From: Neoarius graeffei
Lineage: Eukaryota > Chordata > Actinopteri > Siluriformes > Ariidae
Assembly: GCF_027579695.1 (NCBI RefSeq)
Contig: NC_083583.1
Location: 2,841,542 to 2,905,541, forward strand
DNA: 64,000 bases
Reading direction: 5' to 3'
How positions within the stretch are numbered: the stretch's first letter is position 1; each line of letters opens with the position of its first letter. This document shows positions 12,801-24,073 of the stretch, piece by piece. The position numbers and the translations under genes are program-made. The notes beneath the pieces were generated by a model. It was not told the DNA's origin. It ran no database searches and worked only from the letters and a program-made list of their open reading frames with translations.

Positions 12801-15800
12801 GCACCAGCTGTTTTTCAGGCCCTAATCAACGACGTCTTAAGGGACATGATTAACCTGTACGTTTTTGTCTACCTCGACGACATCCTTATCTTCTCCAAGA
12901 CCGTGCAGGAGCACCGCCACCATGTCCGCCAGGTTCTCCAGAGGCTGCTACAGAACAATCTGTTCGCCAAGGCCCAGAAATGCGAATTTCATGTTCCCGA
13001 GGTCTCCTTTCTGGGATTTATTGTACGGACAGGCCAACTCCAAATGGACCCTGCCAAGACCCTGGCCGTCCGGGATTGGCCTACTCCCAAGTCCTTTAAG
13101 GAGGTTCAGCGGTTCTTAGGATTCGCTAACTTCTACCGCAAGTTCATCAGGAACTTCAGTTCTGTGGCAGCACCCATGTCAGACCTCACCAAAGGGACAG
13201 GTGGATCTTATGTCTGGTCTCCTCAGGCGGAAAAGGCGTTCAGAGACCTCAAGGACCGCTTCTGCACGGCACCCATTCTGGTCCTCCCGGACACCTCCCA
13301 ACCATTCATCGTGGAGGTGGACGCCTCGGACAGTGGTGTCGGCGCGGTACTCTCTCAACGTTCGGAAGGAAAGCTGCACCCCTGCGCTTACTTCTCCCAC
13401 CGCCTGAGTCCTGCGGAGTCCCGGTACGATGTGGGGGATCGAGAACTGCTAGCGGTCAAACTGGCCCTTGAGGAGTGGAGGCACTGGCTGGAGGGAGCGC
13501 AACATCCATTCCTGGTTTGGACTGACCACAAGAACCTGGAGTACCTCCAGCAAGCCAAGAGACTGAACCCTCGACAGGCTAGGTGGGCCCTGTTTTTCAG
13601 TCGGTTTGACTTCACCCTCTCGTACCGTCCCGGCTCCAAGAACACCAAACCTGACGCACTGTCCAGGCTGTTCTCTGCCACTAACAGGGAGAATGAAGTC
13701 GGGCCTATTATCCCGGCGTCCCGGATTGTGGCCCCTGTCCGCTGGGGTATTGAGGAGGCTGTTCGACGAGCCCAACGCCAGGACCCCGGTCCTGGGACGG
13801 GGCCACCGGGCCTCTTGTACGTCCCACATCAAGCCCGGGCCAAGGTTCTCCAGTGGGGTCACTCTTCCCCTCTCACCGCCCACCCGGGAGCTCGGAGGAC
13901 CCTGGACTTCCTGAAAAGACGCTTCTGGTGGCCTAACATGGAGCAGGAAGTAAGGTCATTTGTCCTGTCCTGTGAGGTTTGCACCAGAACCAAGAACCCA
14001 CGACAGCGTCCCCAGGGTCTCCTGCATCCTCTGACCATTCCCTGGCGTCCCTGGTCCCACGTGGCAGTCGACTTCATCACAGGTCTCCCTGAGTCACAAG
14101 GTAACATGGTCATTTTGGTCATTGTTGACAGATTCTCCAAGGCCTGCCGCTTCATACCTCTGTGCAAACTCCCCTCTGCTCTTGAAACAGCGAAACTTAT
14201 ATTTAATCATGTCTTCCGAGTCTTTGGTCTTCCACAGGACATCGTCTCAGACCGAGGGCCCCAGTTCTCCTCCCGAGTGTGGCACGGGTTCTGCAAGGTC
14301 ATCGGAGCCACTGCCAGCCTCTCCTCTGGGTTTCACCCACAGTCCAATGGTCAGACGGAGAGGCTCAACCAGGACCTGGAAACCACCCTGCGAGGCCTGG
14401 CTATGGATAACCCGACATCGTGGAGCACCTGGCTGCCATGGGCAGAGTACGCCCACAACACCCTGCAGTCATCGGCCACCAAGCTGTCGCCATTCCAGTG
14501 CCAATTCGGGTTCCAGCCACCTCTGTTCCCGGACCAGGAGGAGGACGCGGGGGTGCCCTCGGTCAACCAATATGTGAGACGGTGTCGCAAGACCTGGAGC
14601 AAGGTCAGGAAGACCCTCATACAGACCTCCAGAACCAACCAGACTCAGGCCAACCGCCATAGAAGACCTGCACACACTTTCCGCCCTGGGCAGCGGGTTT
14701 GGCTGTCCACTAAGGACCTTCCGCTGCGGGTGGAGAACCGCAAGCTTGCTCCTCGCTACATTGGCCCCTTCAAGGTGGTGCGCAGGGTGAACCCTGTCTC
14801 CTACCGGCTCCAGTTGCCCCGGACTCTGAGGATCAACCCCACTTTCCATGTTTCCCTGTTGCGGCCTGTACTGACGTCTACGTATGCCCCTGCCCCTAGG
14901 AACCCCCCACCCCCCCGCATCTTCCAGGGGCAGACTGTGTTCACTGTGCATCGCCTGCTTGACTCCCGCCGGGTCCGCGGCGGGTTGCAATATCTGGTGG
15001 ACTGGGAGGGCTATGGTCCTGAGGAGCGCTGCTGGGTTCCTGCTCGGGATGTCCTGGATAAAGAACTGTGTCGGGACTTCCATTCGGCCCATCCGGATCG
15101 CCCTGGGAACGTCAGGAGACGCTCCTAGAGGGGGGGGTCCTGTTAGGACTTGGACTGTTTTGGCCTCTAGAGGCCGCTGTTATTTCCTTTTCGTGTCATA
15201 TTTATTTTGGCCTCTAGAGGCCGCCACTGTTCCTGTGTTTTGTGTTTTTTTTTGTTAACTGCCTGTTAGTCCTAATTATCTTCACCTGTGTCCTTAATTA
15301 GTTTGTGTATTTATACCCCTGAGTTCAGTCCTCTTGTCACGGAGTCTTTGTGCTGTTATGTTTATCTCCAGTTTCCTTTGTACTGTGTTTTGTGGATCTT
15401 CTGAGCTTTTACATTTTTGCCTTTTTCTTTTTGAATTATACTCTTTGTTTTTGTTTTTTTGTTTTGCCTTGGATTGTATATAGTGTACATAGTATAAATA
15501 AACCTTTTGTTACTTTTTCTACTTCCGCCTCACGCCTCTGCATTTGAGTCATTCCCCTGGTGGCCTAGTGGGGGTTTGCTGGATCATCACATCAACGAAC
15601 CAGGTTCGAATCCCAGCGAAACCCTAACACTAATGAGGTGCAATTTGGTCCTCCAGCTGTTCCTTTTTGTACTTTTAGCTTTTCCAGCCTCTTATTGCCC
15701 CTGTCCCAACTTTTTTGAGATGTATGAAATTTCAAATGAGTCAATATTTGGCATGAAATTTCAAAATGTCTCACTTTCGACATTTGATATGTTGTCTATG

Positions 15801-17626
15801 TTCTATTGTGAATACAATATCTGTTTTTGAGATTTGTAAATTATTGCATTCCGTTTTTATTTACAATTTGTACTTTGTCCCAACTTTTTTGGAATCGGGG
15901 TTGTAAAATTTTCTATATTTCTGCATAAATATGACCTAAAACATCATCAGATTTTCACACAAGTCCTAAAAGTAGATAAAGAGAACCCAGTTAAACAAAT
16001 GAGACAAAAATATTATACTTGGTCATTTATTTATTGAGGAAAATGATCCAATATTACATATCTGTGAGTGGCAAAAGTATGTGAACCTCTAGGATTAGCA
16101 GTTAATTTGAAGGTGAAATTAGAGTCAGGTGTTTTTGATTAATGGGACGACAATCAGGTGTGAGTGGGCACCCTGCTTTATTTAAAGAACAGGGATCTAT
16201 CAAAGTCTGATCTTCACAACACATGTTTGTGGAAGTGTATTATGGCACAAACAAAGGAGATTTCTGAGGACCTCAGAAAAAGCGTTGCTGATGCTCATCA
16301 GGCTGGAAAAGGTTACAAAACCATCTCTAAAGAGTTTGGACTCCACCAATCCACAGTCAGACAGATTGTGTACAAATGGAGGAAATTTAAGACCATTGTT
16401 ACCCTCCCCAGGAGTGGTCGACCAACAAAGATCACTCCAAAAAAAACCATTGCTGCTCGTCTGCAGTTTGCTAAAGATCACGTGGGCAAGCCAGAAGGCT
16501 ACTGGAAAAATGTTTTGTGGACGGATGAGACCAAAATAGAACTTTTTGTTTTAAATGAGAAGCGTTATGTTTGGAGAAAGGAAAACACTGCATTCCAGCA
16601 TAAGAACCTTATCCCATCTGTGAAACATGGTGGTGGTAGTATCATGGTTTGGGCCTGTTTTGCTGCATCTGGGCCAGGACGGCTTGCCATCATTGATGGA
16701 ACAATGAATTCTAAATTATACCAGCAAATTCTAAAGGAAAATCTCAAGACATCTGTCCATGAACTGAATCTCAAGAGAAGGTGGGTCATGCAGCAAGACA
16801 ACGATCCTAAGCACACAAGTCGTTCTACCAAAGAATGGTTAAAGAAGAATAAAGTTAATGTTTTGGAATGGCCAAGTCAAAGTCCTGACCTTAATCCAAT
16901 GGAAATGTTGTGGAAGGACCTGAAGCGAGCAGTTCATGTGAGGAAACCCACCAACATCCCAGAGTTGAAGCTGTTCTGTACGGAGGAACGGGCTAAAATT
17001 CCTCCAAGCCGGTGTGCAGGACTGATCAACAGTTACCGCAAACGTTTAGTTGCAGTTATTGCTGCACAAGGGGGTCACACCAGATACTGAAAGCAAAGGT
17101 TCACATACTTTTGCCACTCACAAATATGTAATATTGGATCATTTTCCTCAATAAATAAATGACCAAGTATAATATTTTTGTCTCATTTGTTTAACTGGGT
17201 TCTCTTTATCTACTTTTAGGACTTGTGTGAAAATCTGATGATGTTTTAGGTCATATTTATGCAGAAATATAGAAAATTCTAAAGGGTTCACAAACTTTCA
17301 AGCACCACTGTACACAGAATGCGCTGTGCCTCCGAGGGACTCTCACAGTCAGCAGGAGAAACGTGTTGAATCTGCTGCCAGTGTTTAATTATTTTTCTTG
17401 TACATTGCAAGTACATCGCGTTAATTATTAAATAAATATACGTAAAACACTATGAATACATTTCAGTATGTTATGGAATCGCATATGGATATCGGAATGT
17501 CACATTGATATCACCACATTTTAATCACATTTAACTCCATTAAGCGAGTGATTAGGTCATTTAGTGTCATAAATGAGACACATTTCTGCACCTCTAACAT
17601 TGTGTGTGCGAGAGAGGGGGGGGTTG

Positions 17627-17661
<35 letters not shown>

Positions 17662-19990
17662 AGGTCAATTCAACCTCCTTAGGTACACACTACACCCAGA
17701 TCAAAACCTCTCTCTCTCTCTCTCTCTCTGTACTTATAAGGGAGATCATGGCCCACTCTGCACTGTGGATAACAGCTGAAATAATCCTGACTGCATGATC
17801 AGGGTAACAGTGAAATGAGCGAGCACAGGGAACACATTTACCTCATTATTTAGCTTATTATTTGCTCATTCTTTCGTGTGAACGTTTGTTCATTTAATTA
17901 AAACACGCTTGGAGGGGGGCGTCGTGGCTCGGGTGGTTAAGGTGCCGTGCCATGAATGCGGGCGACCCGGGTTCGGTTCTGGCCCGGGGTCATTTCCCGA
18001 TCCCTTCCTGTCTCTCTCTCTCCCGCTCATTTCCTGTCTCTGCACTGTCCTATCCAATAGAGGTGCAAAAAGCCCAAAGAAATATCTTTAAAAACACGCT
18101 TGGAATAAAAGAAATTGCCAAAAACGTAAAATAGTTTCATTAATTAATTACCACATTATATATGTAATGCTTCCAGATGATACTATATATTATCTTATTT
18201 TAAACACTTTATATTTCATTAGATTTTGGTTAAAAATAAATGCCATGTGACCATGTTGGCTGGATTTAGCAACGACTAATGCCTTCAGCGACAATAGTAC
18301 AATTGCCTTTAGCAACTACTAATGCTTTCAGCGACAGTAGTACGATCATAGATTTACATAGAAGACTAGATGCCTCGTCCCCGTTGCCCGTCAACGAAGT
18401 CGAACGGCCGCACATGGCGGCCATCTTACCTCAGACAGCTGGCTTACCCATTACATTGTGTTGGTAGCGATATGTACTTTTCAGATGACCGTAACTTCCT
18501 CAAATTTCAATCGATATTCAAACGGTTTGGTTTGTTATATAAAAAAAAACAAACGGAAGTATTTATTTATGATATTAATGATGAATAATCATTTTATGTT
18601 TTAAAAAAATACGCATAGCTTGGCAAAAATATTTCAGTATACTACAGACTGTAAGACAGGATGCATACTGAAATTCCTCTGCTGTGAGAAGCCTAACACT
18701 GCATACTTATGGATAACTGCGGCCTTAGGACAAATAACCATACAATTTATTTCCAATTTTTAGTGAAAATATTTTTACATGTGATGGGGCCGTAGGGGAA
18801 GCTAAAGTTAAATAAACAGCTTACTCACTTCTGAAACTTCAGAAATACTTCATCCACCTCAAAACCCTAATGCACTCACAGCATAGCATAATAACAAATG
18901 CAAACTCACATCATAGCATAATAACAAATGCAAACTCACATCATAGCATAATAACAAATGCAAACTCACATCATAGCATAATAACAAATGCACTGCCCGA
19001 GTCAGTAATAGTATAAAACAGTGACAGCGACTCACGGTAGTTTGTGACAAAAAAAGCATTTAATTAATCACATGTGGTTATACTTCCAAGGATAAAAAGA
19101 TATCTTTACATTTACAAAAAGAACATTCAAAGCTGATTATCATGTCAAAGTCAATATATGTTAGCACAGAAGACTGAAATTTCATTTGACTAGGCTCCAA
19201 TGTACAGTTAAAATAAAACTAAACATACTGATATAAACATCTACAATTAAAACACACACACACACATCATCTTGTCATCAAAGTCAGTACTTTGATTTCC
19301 TGTAAATCATAATGTGAGTGCTGGGCTGTGCTGTGCTTGCGTAAGTCTTCACACCCCTTGTCTGTGGTAAGATGGCCGCCCTGTGCGGACGTTCTGGAAT
19401 ACGCGGTGAGGAATCTAGTCTTCTATGTAAATCTATGAGTACGATTGCCTTTAGCAACTATTAATGCCTTCAGCGACAGTAGTATGATTGCCTTTAGCAA
19501 CTATTGATGCCTTCAGCGACAATAGTATGATTGCCTTTAGCAACTATTGATGCCTTCAGCGACAATAGTATGATTGCCTTTAGCAACTATTGATGCCTTC
19601 AGCGACAATAGTATGATTGCCTTTAGCAACTATTGATGCCTATATCAGGGCGAACTGCAAAGAGACAACATTCGTTGCTTAAGAGAGTCTCTCAACTCTC
19701 TCTTTAGTTCTAAAGGGCAACGATATCGGGAGCCCCACCCCCGATCAGTTATTTGTTGAGATTAATTGTAAACCAGAAAGTATAAGGAGATGCAAACTTT
19801 TGCAGTCAGCTGTATTTGCACTTCTTTGACTTTAAAGAGTAAAACATCCTGTATCTAAAAACAGTGTTTATCTTTGAGTAATTCTTTCCTGGTTTGTGTT
19901 GTGTGGGGTTAATCTGGGTTAATCTGAGGATTACAGCCCGAGACCAAACCTCATCTCATCTCACTGCACGTCATTGTCACTGTGTCGGCT

Positions 19991-20038
<48 letters not shown>

Positions 20039-21761
20039 ATTGTTTATCGCTCACTGTCTCCACACTGTTACACTGACACTTGCTGTTTTTACTTCTCACC
20101 ACTGTCAGAGCTTTGTAACAGTCAGAGGTCGGCATGTCACAATAAATCATGCAACGATATATCGCAATACAAATTTATGATAATCTGAATCAACGAAATA
20201 AAAATTGTGATTATTTGGGTAGTTCTTCAGTAACGGAATTACATTCATAGCAAAGGGTGGTCACTTTTTCAGTTGCAGTATTGAAGAGAATGGTATTAAA
20301 ACTTTCACTGTATGGGGTCTTTTGACCCTAAAAAAGCAGAGAAAAATTGGCTATGTTGCGTTAACTCTGAACACAAACTCTTTTATGAGGAAAGAAAAGT
20401 CAATAACAGAATTACATCAGAAAAAAATGAACTTTCTTTTCTTAAAATTCAAACCAAGATTTCTCTGAAGTGACACTGCTGTAATTGGGGTGTTGGTTTT
20501 TAAATCTGGTTTTCGGTCCATTTTGCCTTGGGGTCCATACTTTAGCAACATCACTGAGCTGACAAGTTAAGAATCTTAATCATTTCATATTTTTGCTGAA
20601 GAATTTCCTGTTTACTATCAGGCTGCGTAATCTCTGAGTTTTTTTCTAGCTGTAATAAGTTGTTTAAACGGCAGAGGCTGCAATAATGTACAATCACAAG
20701 AAAACATTTTACTTCACCATAGGTGGAAGTAACACAGCTCTAATGCTGCAAAAACACACACACACAAAAAAAAAAGGTCTAAAAAGAGAAAGAGCTGTTG
20801 TGTGATTGTACTAATATTCAATAAGAAGTCCGAGCTCTCTTTTTATACACTGCTGAAAGATAAAGAAAAGAAAAGCAAATCGAGGTAGGTGTTTATTATA
20901 TTTTATTCCAACTTTTACAAATGTTTGCAAATAGGTATTGTTGAAACAAAATTATTTTTATTTAAAAAAAAGGAATATTTAAGTTGATGAATAGGAAAAT
21001 AAATGTTGCATTTTCTGGTTATAAAATTTTCACCTGTAGACGTGTGCATGAACGTATCGATAAGAACTTTGTTGTCTTAAGAAAGTGTCAGAGTAAATTC
21101 GACTGCTTGTTGTACGAAATGTTCTACATTAGAGAAAGACCAATTCTCAACATGCAATTGGACTCCTTACAGGCCAAACTTTTTGTTTAGCATTATGCTA
21201 ATCTATTTTTATGTTTTGACATTGACTGACTTAGCTTACGAACACTTGCTTAATAATGGGGTCAGAGCGACACTGAAACATCGCGCTCTTTTCCTTCATT
21301 TTTAGGACAAAATTTTCTTCACTTCAAAAAAGTATTGTTGGAAAATCAAATTGTGAACCCAATATTGTGAATCGAACCAAATAGTAAATTGCGTGAATCG
21401 TTACATGCACAGTAAGAGGTGAAACTGTAACTTTAAGTTTTCTGACATCTTCAGGACAGGGAAGTTTTTACGCTTTCTCACTAACACGTGTAACAAACTG
21501 CATGTAACAGTGAGAGAAAAGAGAGACTGTTGAGGGAACGATTGTTTATCGCTGCTGTAATGTAAGTGAGAACAGGAACTGACTTGTTTTCACAACATTA
21601 AATGTAACTATAAATGGATTAAAATTATTAATTTTTCCTTTATTTAATAAAACATTGTACTTGTTGGTAAGTTGCTGTGGTGTAAGAGCAATAGAACACT
21701 TGGTGATGTGCTGTTATGGGAAAATAATCAGTAATCAACCCGTCACTCAGTATTATACTGT

Positions 21762-21802
<41 letters not shown>

Positions 21803-22091
21803 TATTACTTACTTAAATTACACTCCAAAATCTGACGTGTGTTCAGTAATTATTTCTAAATTTAGTTCATTTGCATTTTTGTTTGTCCATCAAAACCATG
21901 AAATCTTCCTGATGTTTTTTTTTAATTAAGCATTTATAATATAAAGTTACTATAATAACGTTATAATGTCACTGTAATAATGTTGTATGACAGAAAATTT
22001 TTAAAAGACAAACCTGATTTAGCCACACATTCGGAAATTGAATGGAGTTTTACTCACTGAGGCAGAGGGAGAGGAACAGCAGCAGATACAT
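6852..22091 (-). CDS. nrn1l: Neuritin-1-like protein, complete in three exons
   Basis: Minus-strand exons 22091-22058, 8771-8630 and 7137-6852 (34+142+286 nt) splice in frame to 153 residues plus stop. Exon 1 encodes the signal peptide start [11 protein letters not shown]; a split serine codon joins exon 2. Exon 2 carries [18 protein letters not shown], matching the neuritin CDxxxxGFxxCLxxLGDSM block. Exon 3 carries [23 protein letters not shown] and NLYEMC, matching human NRN1L (SWNDFHAC, WESLQQEAR, NLHTLC), then a hydrophobic tail (VCVFLVCAF) typical of a GPI-anchor signal. Six neuritin cysteines are present. The family is secreted or GPI-anchored and promotes neurite outgrowth. Human NRN1L is 165 residues. 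Intron 1 is 13.3 kb because of nested transposons; intron 2 holds a LINE piece. A (CA)10 array starts about 10 nt past the exon 2 donor. NRN1 itself is less likely, given the human NRN1L-like TNQESL segment. Confidence 0.88.
7138..8629 (-). other. nrn1l intron 2
   Basis: Contains a LINE 3'-end fragment (about 7270-8030), then about 500 bases with repeated 'aagaacc/ggttct' words that look like a decayed inverted-repeat element (8040-8580), and a (GT)10 at 8601-8620. Confidence 0.5.
7270..8030 (+). mobile_element. Non-LTR retrotransposon C-terminal fragment
   Basis: An open frame at 7459-7788, with in-frame similarity continuing upstream, reads [10 protein letters not shown], then [21 protein letters not shown] and VEVGCRGF. 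This matches a conserved C-terminal block of fish non-LTR elements. The PD...(E)xx pattern resembles the restriction-like endonuclease of R2/NeSL/Hero-type LINEs; that clade assignment is inference. It is a 5'-truncated relic, not a host gene. Confidence 0.55.
9191..10318 (-). pseudogene. Tc1-like transposase of element B copy 1, one nonsense change
   Basis: Same 375-codon DD34E transposase as copy 2 (35783-36910), but a TAG near 9698-9700 replaces the lysine codon of the SVQKPASL segment, dividing the frame into 205 and 165 codons. The catalytic blocks [18 protein letters not shown] and [11 protein letters not shown] are all still legible. Otherwise it differs from copy 2 at only a handful of residues, so it died recently. 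Confidence 0.88.
10348..10830 (+). repeat. 5' LTR of the Gypsy element
   Basis: 483 bp, TG...CA ends. Contains TATAAATAAACC near 10694 and short repeated 'ggcctctagaggccg' palindromes near 10370 and 10414. No clear tRNA primer match was recognised just downstream. Confidence 0.9.
11062..11829 (+). CDS. Gypsy gag (capsid and nucleocapsid)
   Basis: A 255-codon frame with a Gypsy/sushi-type capsid block ([20 protein letters not shown]) and a C-terminal CCHC zinc knuckle, [14 protein letters not shown]. Its end overlaps the start of the pol frame, as in other chromoviruses, where the family is known to use frameshifting for Gag-Pol. Fossil element part. Confidence 0.85.
   Translation: MPPAMLPSSPREPSLPAPQRYDGKHSECREFLTQCQLTFELQPTTYTTDRRKIAFVITLLAGKARAWATAIWQRQGPECFDFQLFSEEMLRVFDQADISTDAARKLMSIRQGGSVADYAISFRTLAAVSGWNETALVSAFHHGLSDPIKDGLASIGCPSDLETLISHAIRLDNRMRERHQALSPPSLPTSTWRPSTSFSDCPEPMQVGRTRLSASERERRRRDKCCIYCGKPGHFRASCPELLGKGPPRPAEGGL
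11733..15128 (+). CDS. Gypsy pol polyprotein with chromodomain
   Basis: An 1131-codon frame. In order: aspartic protease [10 protein letters not shown] (about residue 67); reverse transcriptase with YLDD (about 379); RNase [13 protein letters not shown] (about 528); an integrase zinc-binding region around [18 protein letters not shown] (about 716); an integrase core with [15 protein letters not shown] and [12 protein letters not shown] (about 778-875); and a chromodomain [15 protein letters not shown] (about 1088). The chromodomain places it among chromoviruses, which use such domains to bind modified histones at integration. Fossil element part; looks whole. Confidence 0.92.
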   Translation: MLHLLWQAWSLPSIMSRTLGKRTAPSSRGRVVTGPTLSPGLPGQGIYIPVSISWGESVHSCQALLDSGAAGNFMDIHFAQSINIPTAPLEVPLSVSALDGQALGDGRVTQVTSPVFLQSQGHKEEISLHLIPSPEFPVILGLPWLTRHNPRIDWVTSQVVEWGPACHASCLLSSSPVSPAEPPDLTELSQVPTEYWDLKEVFSKSRAAVLPPHRAYDCAIDLLPGTTPPRGRLFSLSQPERKAMEEYLKDALVSGFIRPSTSPAGAGFFFVGKKDGGLRPCIDYRGLNKITVRNRYPLPLMSTAFDLLQGATVFTKLDLRNAYHLIRIRQGDEWKTAFNTPSGHYEYQVMPFGLTNAPAVFQALINDVLRDMINLYVFVYLDDILIFSKTVQEHRHHVRQVLQRLLQNNLFAKAQKCEFHVPEVSFLGFIVRTGQLQMDPAKTLAVRDWPTPKSFKEVQRFLGFANFYRKFIRNFSSVAAPMSDLTKGTGGSYVWSPQAEKAFRDLKDRFCTAPILVLPDTSQPFIVEVDASDSGVGAVLSQRSEGKLHPCAYFSHRLSPAESRYDVGDRELLAVKLALEEWRHWLEGAQHPFLVWTDHKNLEYLQQAKRLNPRQARWALFFSRFDFTLSYRPGSKNTKPDALSRLFSATNRENEVGPIIPASRIVAPVRWGIEEAVRRAQRQDPGPGTGPPGLLYVPHQARAKVLQWGHSSPLTAHPGARRTLDFLKRRFWWPNMEQEVRSFVLSCEVCTRTKNPRQRPQGLLHPLTIPWRPWSHVAVDFITGLPESQGNMVILVIVDRFSKACRFIPLCKLPSALETAKLIFNHVFRVFGLPQDIVSDRGPQFSSRVWHGFCKVIGATASLSSGFHPQSNGQTERLNQDLETTLRGLAMDNPTSWSTWLPWAEYAHNTLQSSATKLSPFQCQFGFQPPLFPDQEEDAGVPSVNQYVRRCRKTWSKVRKTLIQTSRTNQTQANRHRRPAHTFRPGQRVWLSTKDLPLRVENRKLAPRYIGPFKVVRRVNPVSYRLQLPRTLRINPTFHVSLLRPVLTSTYAPAPRNPPPPRIFQGQTVFTVHRLLDSRRVRGGLQYLVDWEGYGPEERCWVPARDVLDKELCRDFHSAHPDRPGNVRRRS
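15141..15629 (+). repeat. 3' LTR of the Gypsy element
   Basis: 489 bp, nearly identical to the 5' LTR. It follows a G-rich polypurine tract and is followed by the CTAAT target duplicate. Confidence 0.9.
16242..17090 (+). pseudogene. Tc1-like transposase of element A, internally deleted
   Basis: A 282-codon frame from ATG 16242. The N-terminal helix-turn-helix ([20 protein letters not shown]) is followed by GRPTKITPK, then jumps straight to the region before the catalytic core, so about 60 residues are missing compared with the usual ~340. Catalytic blocks are intact: [19 protein letters not shown] and [11 protein letters not shown], with 34 residues between the second D and E. The missing second DNA-binding domain makes it unlikely to move itself. 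Confidence 0.85.
17311..17913 (-). other. nrn1l intron 1, unique AT-rich stretch
   Basis: No coding signal. Holds a (TA)n array at about 17629-17657 and a (CT)n array at about 17706-17729. Confidence 0.5.
17914..18090 (+). mobile_element. tRNA-derived SINE, second family
   Basis: A 177-bp tRNA-like head, GTGGCTCGGGTGGTTAAGG with box-B-like GGTTCGGTTCT, then a pyrimidine-rich body (CTCATTTCCTGTCTCTGCAC). A 14-bp target duplication, AAAACACGCTTGGA, lies at 17900-17913 and 18091-18104. Confidence 0.9.
18347..19437. mobile_element. DNA transposon, 8-bp TSD, inside the minisatellite
   Basis: Inverted ends CATAGATTTACATAGAAGAC (left) and GTCTTCTATGTAAATCTATG (right). An exact 8-bp duplication, AGTACGAT, lies at 18339-18346 and 19438-19445. 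A subterminal 'atggcggccatctta' is also inverted at 19370. An 8-bp target suits hAT or P-like elements; no transposase was recognised, so it is non-autonomous. Confidence 0.85.
18869..18990 (+). repeat. 30-bp tandem repeat, 4 units
   Basis: The unit ACTCACATCATAGCATAATA... is repeated four times head to tail with almost no variation, inside the 18347-19437 element. Confidence 0.88.
19641..22057 (-). other. nrn1l intron 1, remaining part
   Basis: AT-rich with no conserved coding. (CA)n arrays lie at about 19994-20035 and 21762-21800. The stretch about 20120-21420 has repeated 'atcg/cgat' words that look like a decayed element, but I could not define its ends. Confidence 0.4.
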
Positions 22092-22827
22092 TTTGTTATT
22101 AATCCAGAATCCTGAGCTGTCACAGCATCTGCACACACACACACACACACACACACACTGAACTATTTGCTCACACAGGTTGATCAAGCCTTTAGGAAAT
22201 GTCTTGCCTGCTCGTGTATCTGAGATAAAAAGCTGCGCTTGAAGGCAACTGTGGGAGTGTAAAATATCAGGGAGGATTGTGCAGGCATGAGATTATGAAA
22301 AAAAATAAATCTGGGATTAATGCTTATGCTCGTCTGCACAGTGCTTCATAATGAGGAGGAAAGAATTTAATCCATAATGGTTCTGTGTGTTGCTTCAGGA
22401 TATTATCTCAATCTATCTAATCTTATTCTGTCTCTTCAACTTTTTCTGCAGTCAAACCCCACCACCACCACCACACACATTTGATTGGCAGGAATGGATT
22501 ATGTCATTGTATCAATTTGCATGATTTTATTTCTACAAAAAGCCCCAAAAGTGTTTTTTCCTCCCTGTTTCTATCCATTAGACCTTCCTCATGTTGACTT
22601 CTCACTTCTAATGTTGAAGTAACTCATGGACTGAATCCCAAAATACAGCCTGAGGAGCATTTTAAATCCATTCTACTCCATAAAGTCTGTCTTTATCAGT
22701 CTGTCATCAGTGTATAATTCATTTAATTGTTTTACCAACTGCGATAGAAATGTTTTTGTTGATGTTTCAAACCCTTTATCCCACAGTGCCGCTGAGTTCT
22801 GGGTTGTGATTGGTCAGAAGAGAAGGT
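22092..22827. other. nrn1l 5' flank and promoter region
   Basis: Includes a (CA)n at 22132-22158 just upstream of the nrn1l start codon. No TATA box or CpG island stands out. A short piece of the 'gtgattggtcagaag' MITE seen in cog4 introns lies at about 22800. Confidence 0.35.
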
Positions 22828-23203
22828 CTCATCTCATCTCATTATCTGTAGCCGCTTTATCCTTCTACAGGGTCGCAGGCGAGCTGGATCCTATCCCAGC
22901 TGACTACGGGCGAAAGGCGGGGTTCACCCTGGACAAGTCGCCAGGTCATCACAGGGCTGACACATAGACACAGACAACCATTCACACTCACATTCACACC
23001 TACGCTCAATTTAGAGTCACCAGTTAACCTAACCTGCATGTCTTTGGACTGTGGGGGAAACCGGAGCACCCGGAGGAAACCCACGCGGACACGGGGAGAA
23101 CATGCAAACTCCACACAGAAAGGCCCTCGCCAGCCACAGGGCTCGAACCCAGGACCTTCTTGCTGTGAGGTGACAGCGCTAACCACTACACCACCGTGCC
23201 GCC
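22828..23203 (-). mobile_element. tRNA-headed SINE, copy 2
   Basis: Minus orientation: TCTCATCTCATTATCTG tail at the left, head ...CCACCGTGCCGCC at the right. Nearly full length. No clear target duplication. Confidence 0.88.
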
Positions 23204-23678
23204 CCTGATTTATTACTATAAATATAAATTATACATAAATGGACTAAAGAAATGGCTTTCAGACACGTTTATGGTTATTCCAGAGGGAAAGCGCGTTCCA
23301 CTGAGCTCTAGCGCCGGGCCATTTCCGGGAGATAAGAGTTTGGGTCGTGGCGACAGCGTGTGTGTGTCAGCCTCGGTTCCGAGGGTTCAGTTTGGAAAAC
23401 TGTAAGAGGGAAGAGTAGAATAATATAAAGTACAGACACTTGGTGTATTTTACTTCTGTGATTTATAAATTGTTCATTTTTGGATTACGCTTCATTTTAG
23501 TGGCTCAGAGAGTAAATATATATGCTGTATTTACTGTAGGGACACGGGATCAGAAAACTATTTTATTTATAAACAGGAGCCACATGGACCCATAGGGGAC
23601 CCATTTATTTATTTCACCACATCTTCCTTCATATTCATCATAAGTGCTACCGGGAGAGGGTTGTTTTGCCTGGAAACA
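23204..23678. other. Unannotated intergenic stretch
   Basis: AT-rich; no gene or recognised repeat seen. Confidence 0.4.
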
Positions 23679-23915
23679 CACTGTAAAAAAGAATAGTTGA
23701 GAATACTTGAAATTTCAAGGCAACAGTCTGCATTAATAATTTTATGTTTTGCCAACGATGTGCCCATGATAATCCAAACTATGATAACACTGTTATCTTT
23801 ATTAAGAATTCTTAATTAAGTCAATTTTCAATTCCTCATTCTGCCAACATAGATTTCTCTTTTTGCTGAACAGTGGCATTCACAATAGTACAAAAAGGCA
23901 ATTGAGGTTATCACA

Positions 23916-24073
23916 ATTTTTTGGGGGGCTTTTTTCACCTTTATTTGGATAGGACAGTGTAGAGACAGGAAATGAGCAGGAGAGAGAGCACTCAGGAAAT
24001 GACCTCAGGTCAGAATCAAACCCAGGCCCCCGGATTTATGGTAGGGCGCCTTATCCACCTGAGCCACGACAAC
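23916..24073 (-). mobile_element. tRNA-derived SINE, second family (left palindrome arm)
   Basis: Mirror of the right-arm copy. The head CCACCTGAGCCACGAC and body GAGACAGGAAATGAGC match the 17914 SINE on the other strand. Confidence 0.8.

Larger units (their letters stand above)
10348..15629 (+). mobile_element. Gypsy (Metaviridae) chromovirus, looks whole
   Basis: LTRs run 10348-10830 and 15141-15629 and start TGTTAGGAC and end CCCTAACA. A 5-bp target duplication, CTAAT, lies at 10343-10347 and 15630-15634. Internal parts in order: gag with a CCHC knuckle, then a pol frame with protease, reverse transcriptase, RNase H, integrase and a C-terminal chromodomain, then a purine-rich tract (15128-15138) next to the 3' LTR. 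The two LTRs differ by only about three substitutions and one short length change, so the insertion is young. It looks essentially whole, with at most about one break in the gag leader region. It is a fossil inside Tc1-like element B. Confidence 0.93.
9022..15903 (-). mobile_element. Tc1-like element B, copy 1, split by a Gypsy element
   Basis: Terminal repeats CAACCCCGATTCCAAAAAAG (left) and its inverse CTTTTTTGGAATCGGGGTTG reversed at 15903, with flanking TA at 9020-9021 and 15904-15905. The body matches copy 2 at 35612-37218 nearly base for base. The Gypsy element sits at 10348-15629 near the 5' end of the transposase region. Transposase pieces run on the minus strand, 10318 down to 9191. 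Confidence 0.9.
8991..17310 (+). mobile_element. Tc1-like element A (outer shell of a three-level nest)
   Basis: The left end CAGTGGTGCTTGAAGGTTTG (8991) pairs with the right end, whose reverse complement reads CAGTGGTGCTTGAAAGTTTG (ends 17310). TA dinucleotides flank it at 8989-8990 and 17311-17312. Its left inverted repeat was hit by Tc1-like element B at a TA, so the shell is 8991-9021 plus 15904-17310. Without the insert it is about 1.44 kb. It lies in nrn1l intron 1. Confidence 0.88.
18265..19640 (+). repeat. 43-bp minisatellite, split by a transposon
   Basis: The unit (GATTGCCTTTAGCAACTATT...) repeats with period 43 from 19443, 19486, 19529, 19572 and 19615, with nearly two more degenerate units at 18265-18346. 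The left and right blocks are parted by the element at 18347-19437. Confidence 0.88.

Noticed and set aside
14469-15092. Long open frames antisense to or overlapping the Gypsy pol region
   Set aside because: GC-rich codon shadow of pol; no domain recognised.
18869-18990. 30-bp direct repeats resembling a CRISPR array
   Set aside because: The units abut head to tail with no spacers, inside a eukaryotic transposon.
19974-20188. His/Thr-repeat frames over CA arrays (also near 33690-34017)
   Set aside because: Simple-repeat translation only.
20120-21420. A possible decayed transposon in nrn1l intron 1
   Set aside because: Some inverted words are visible, but no convincing ends or target duplication.
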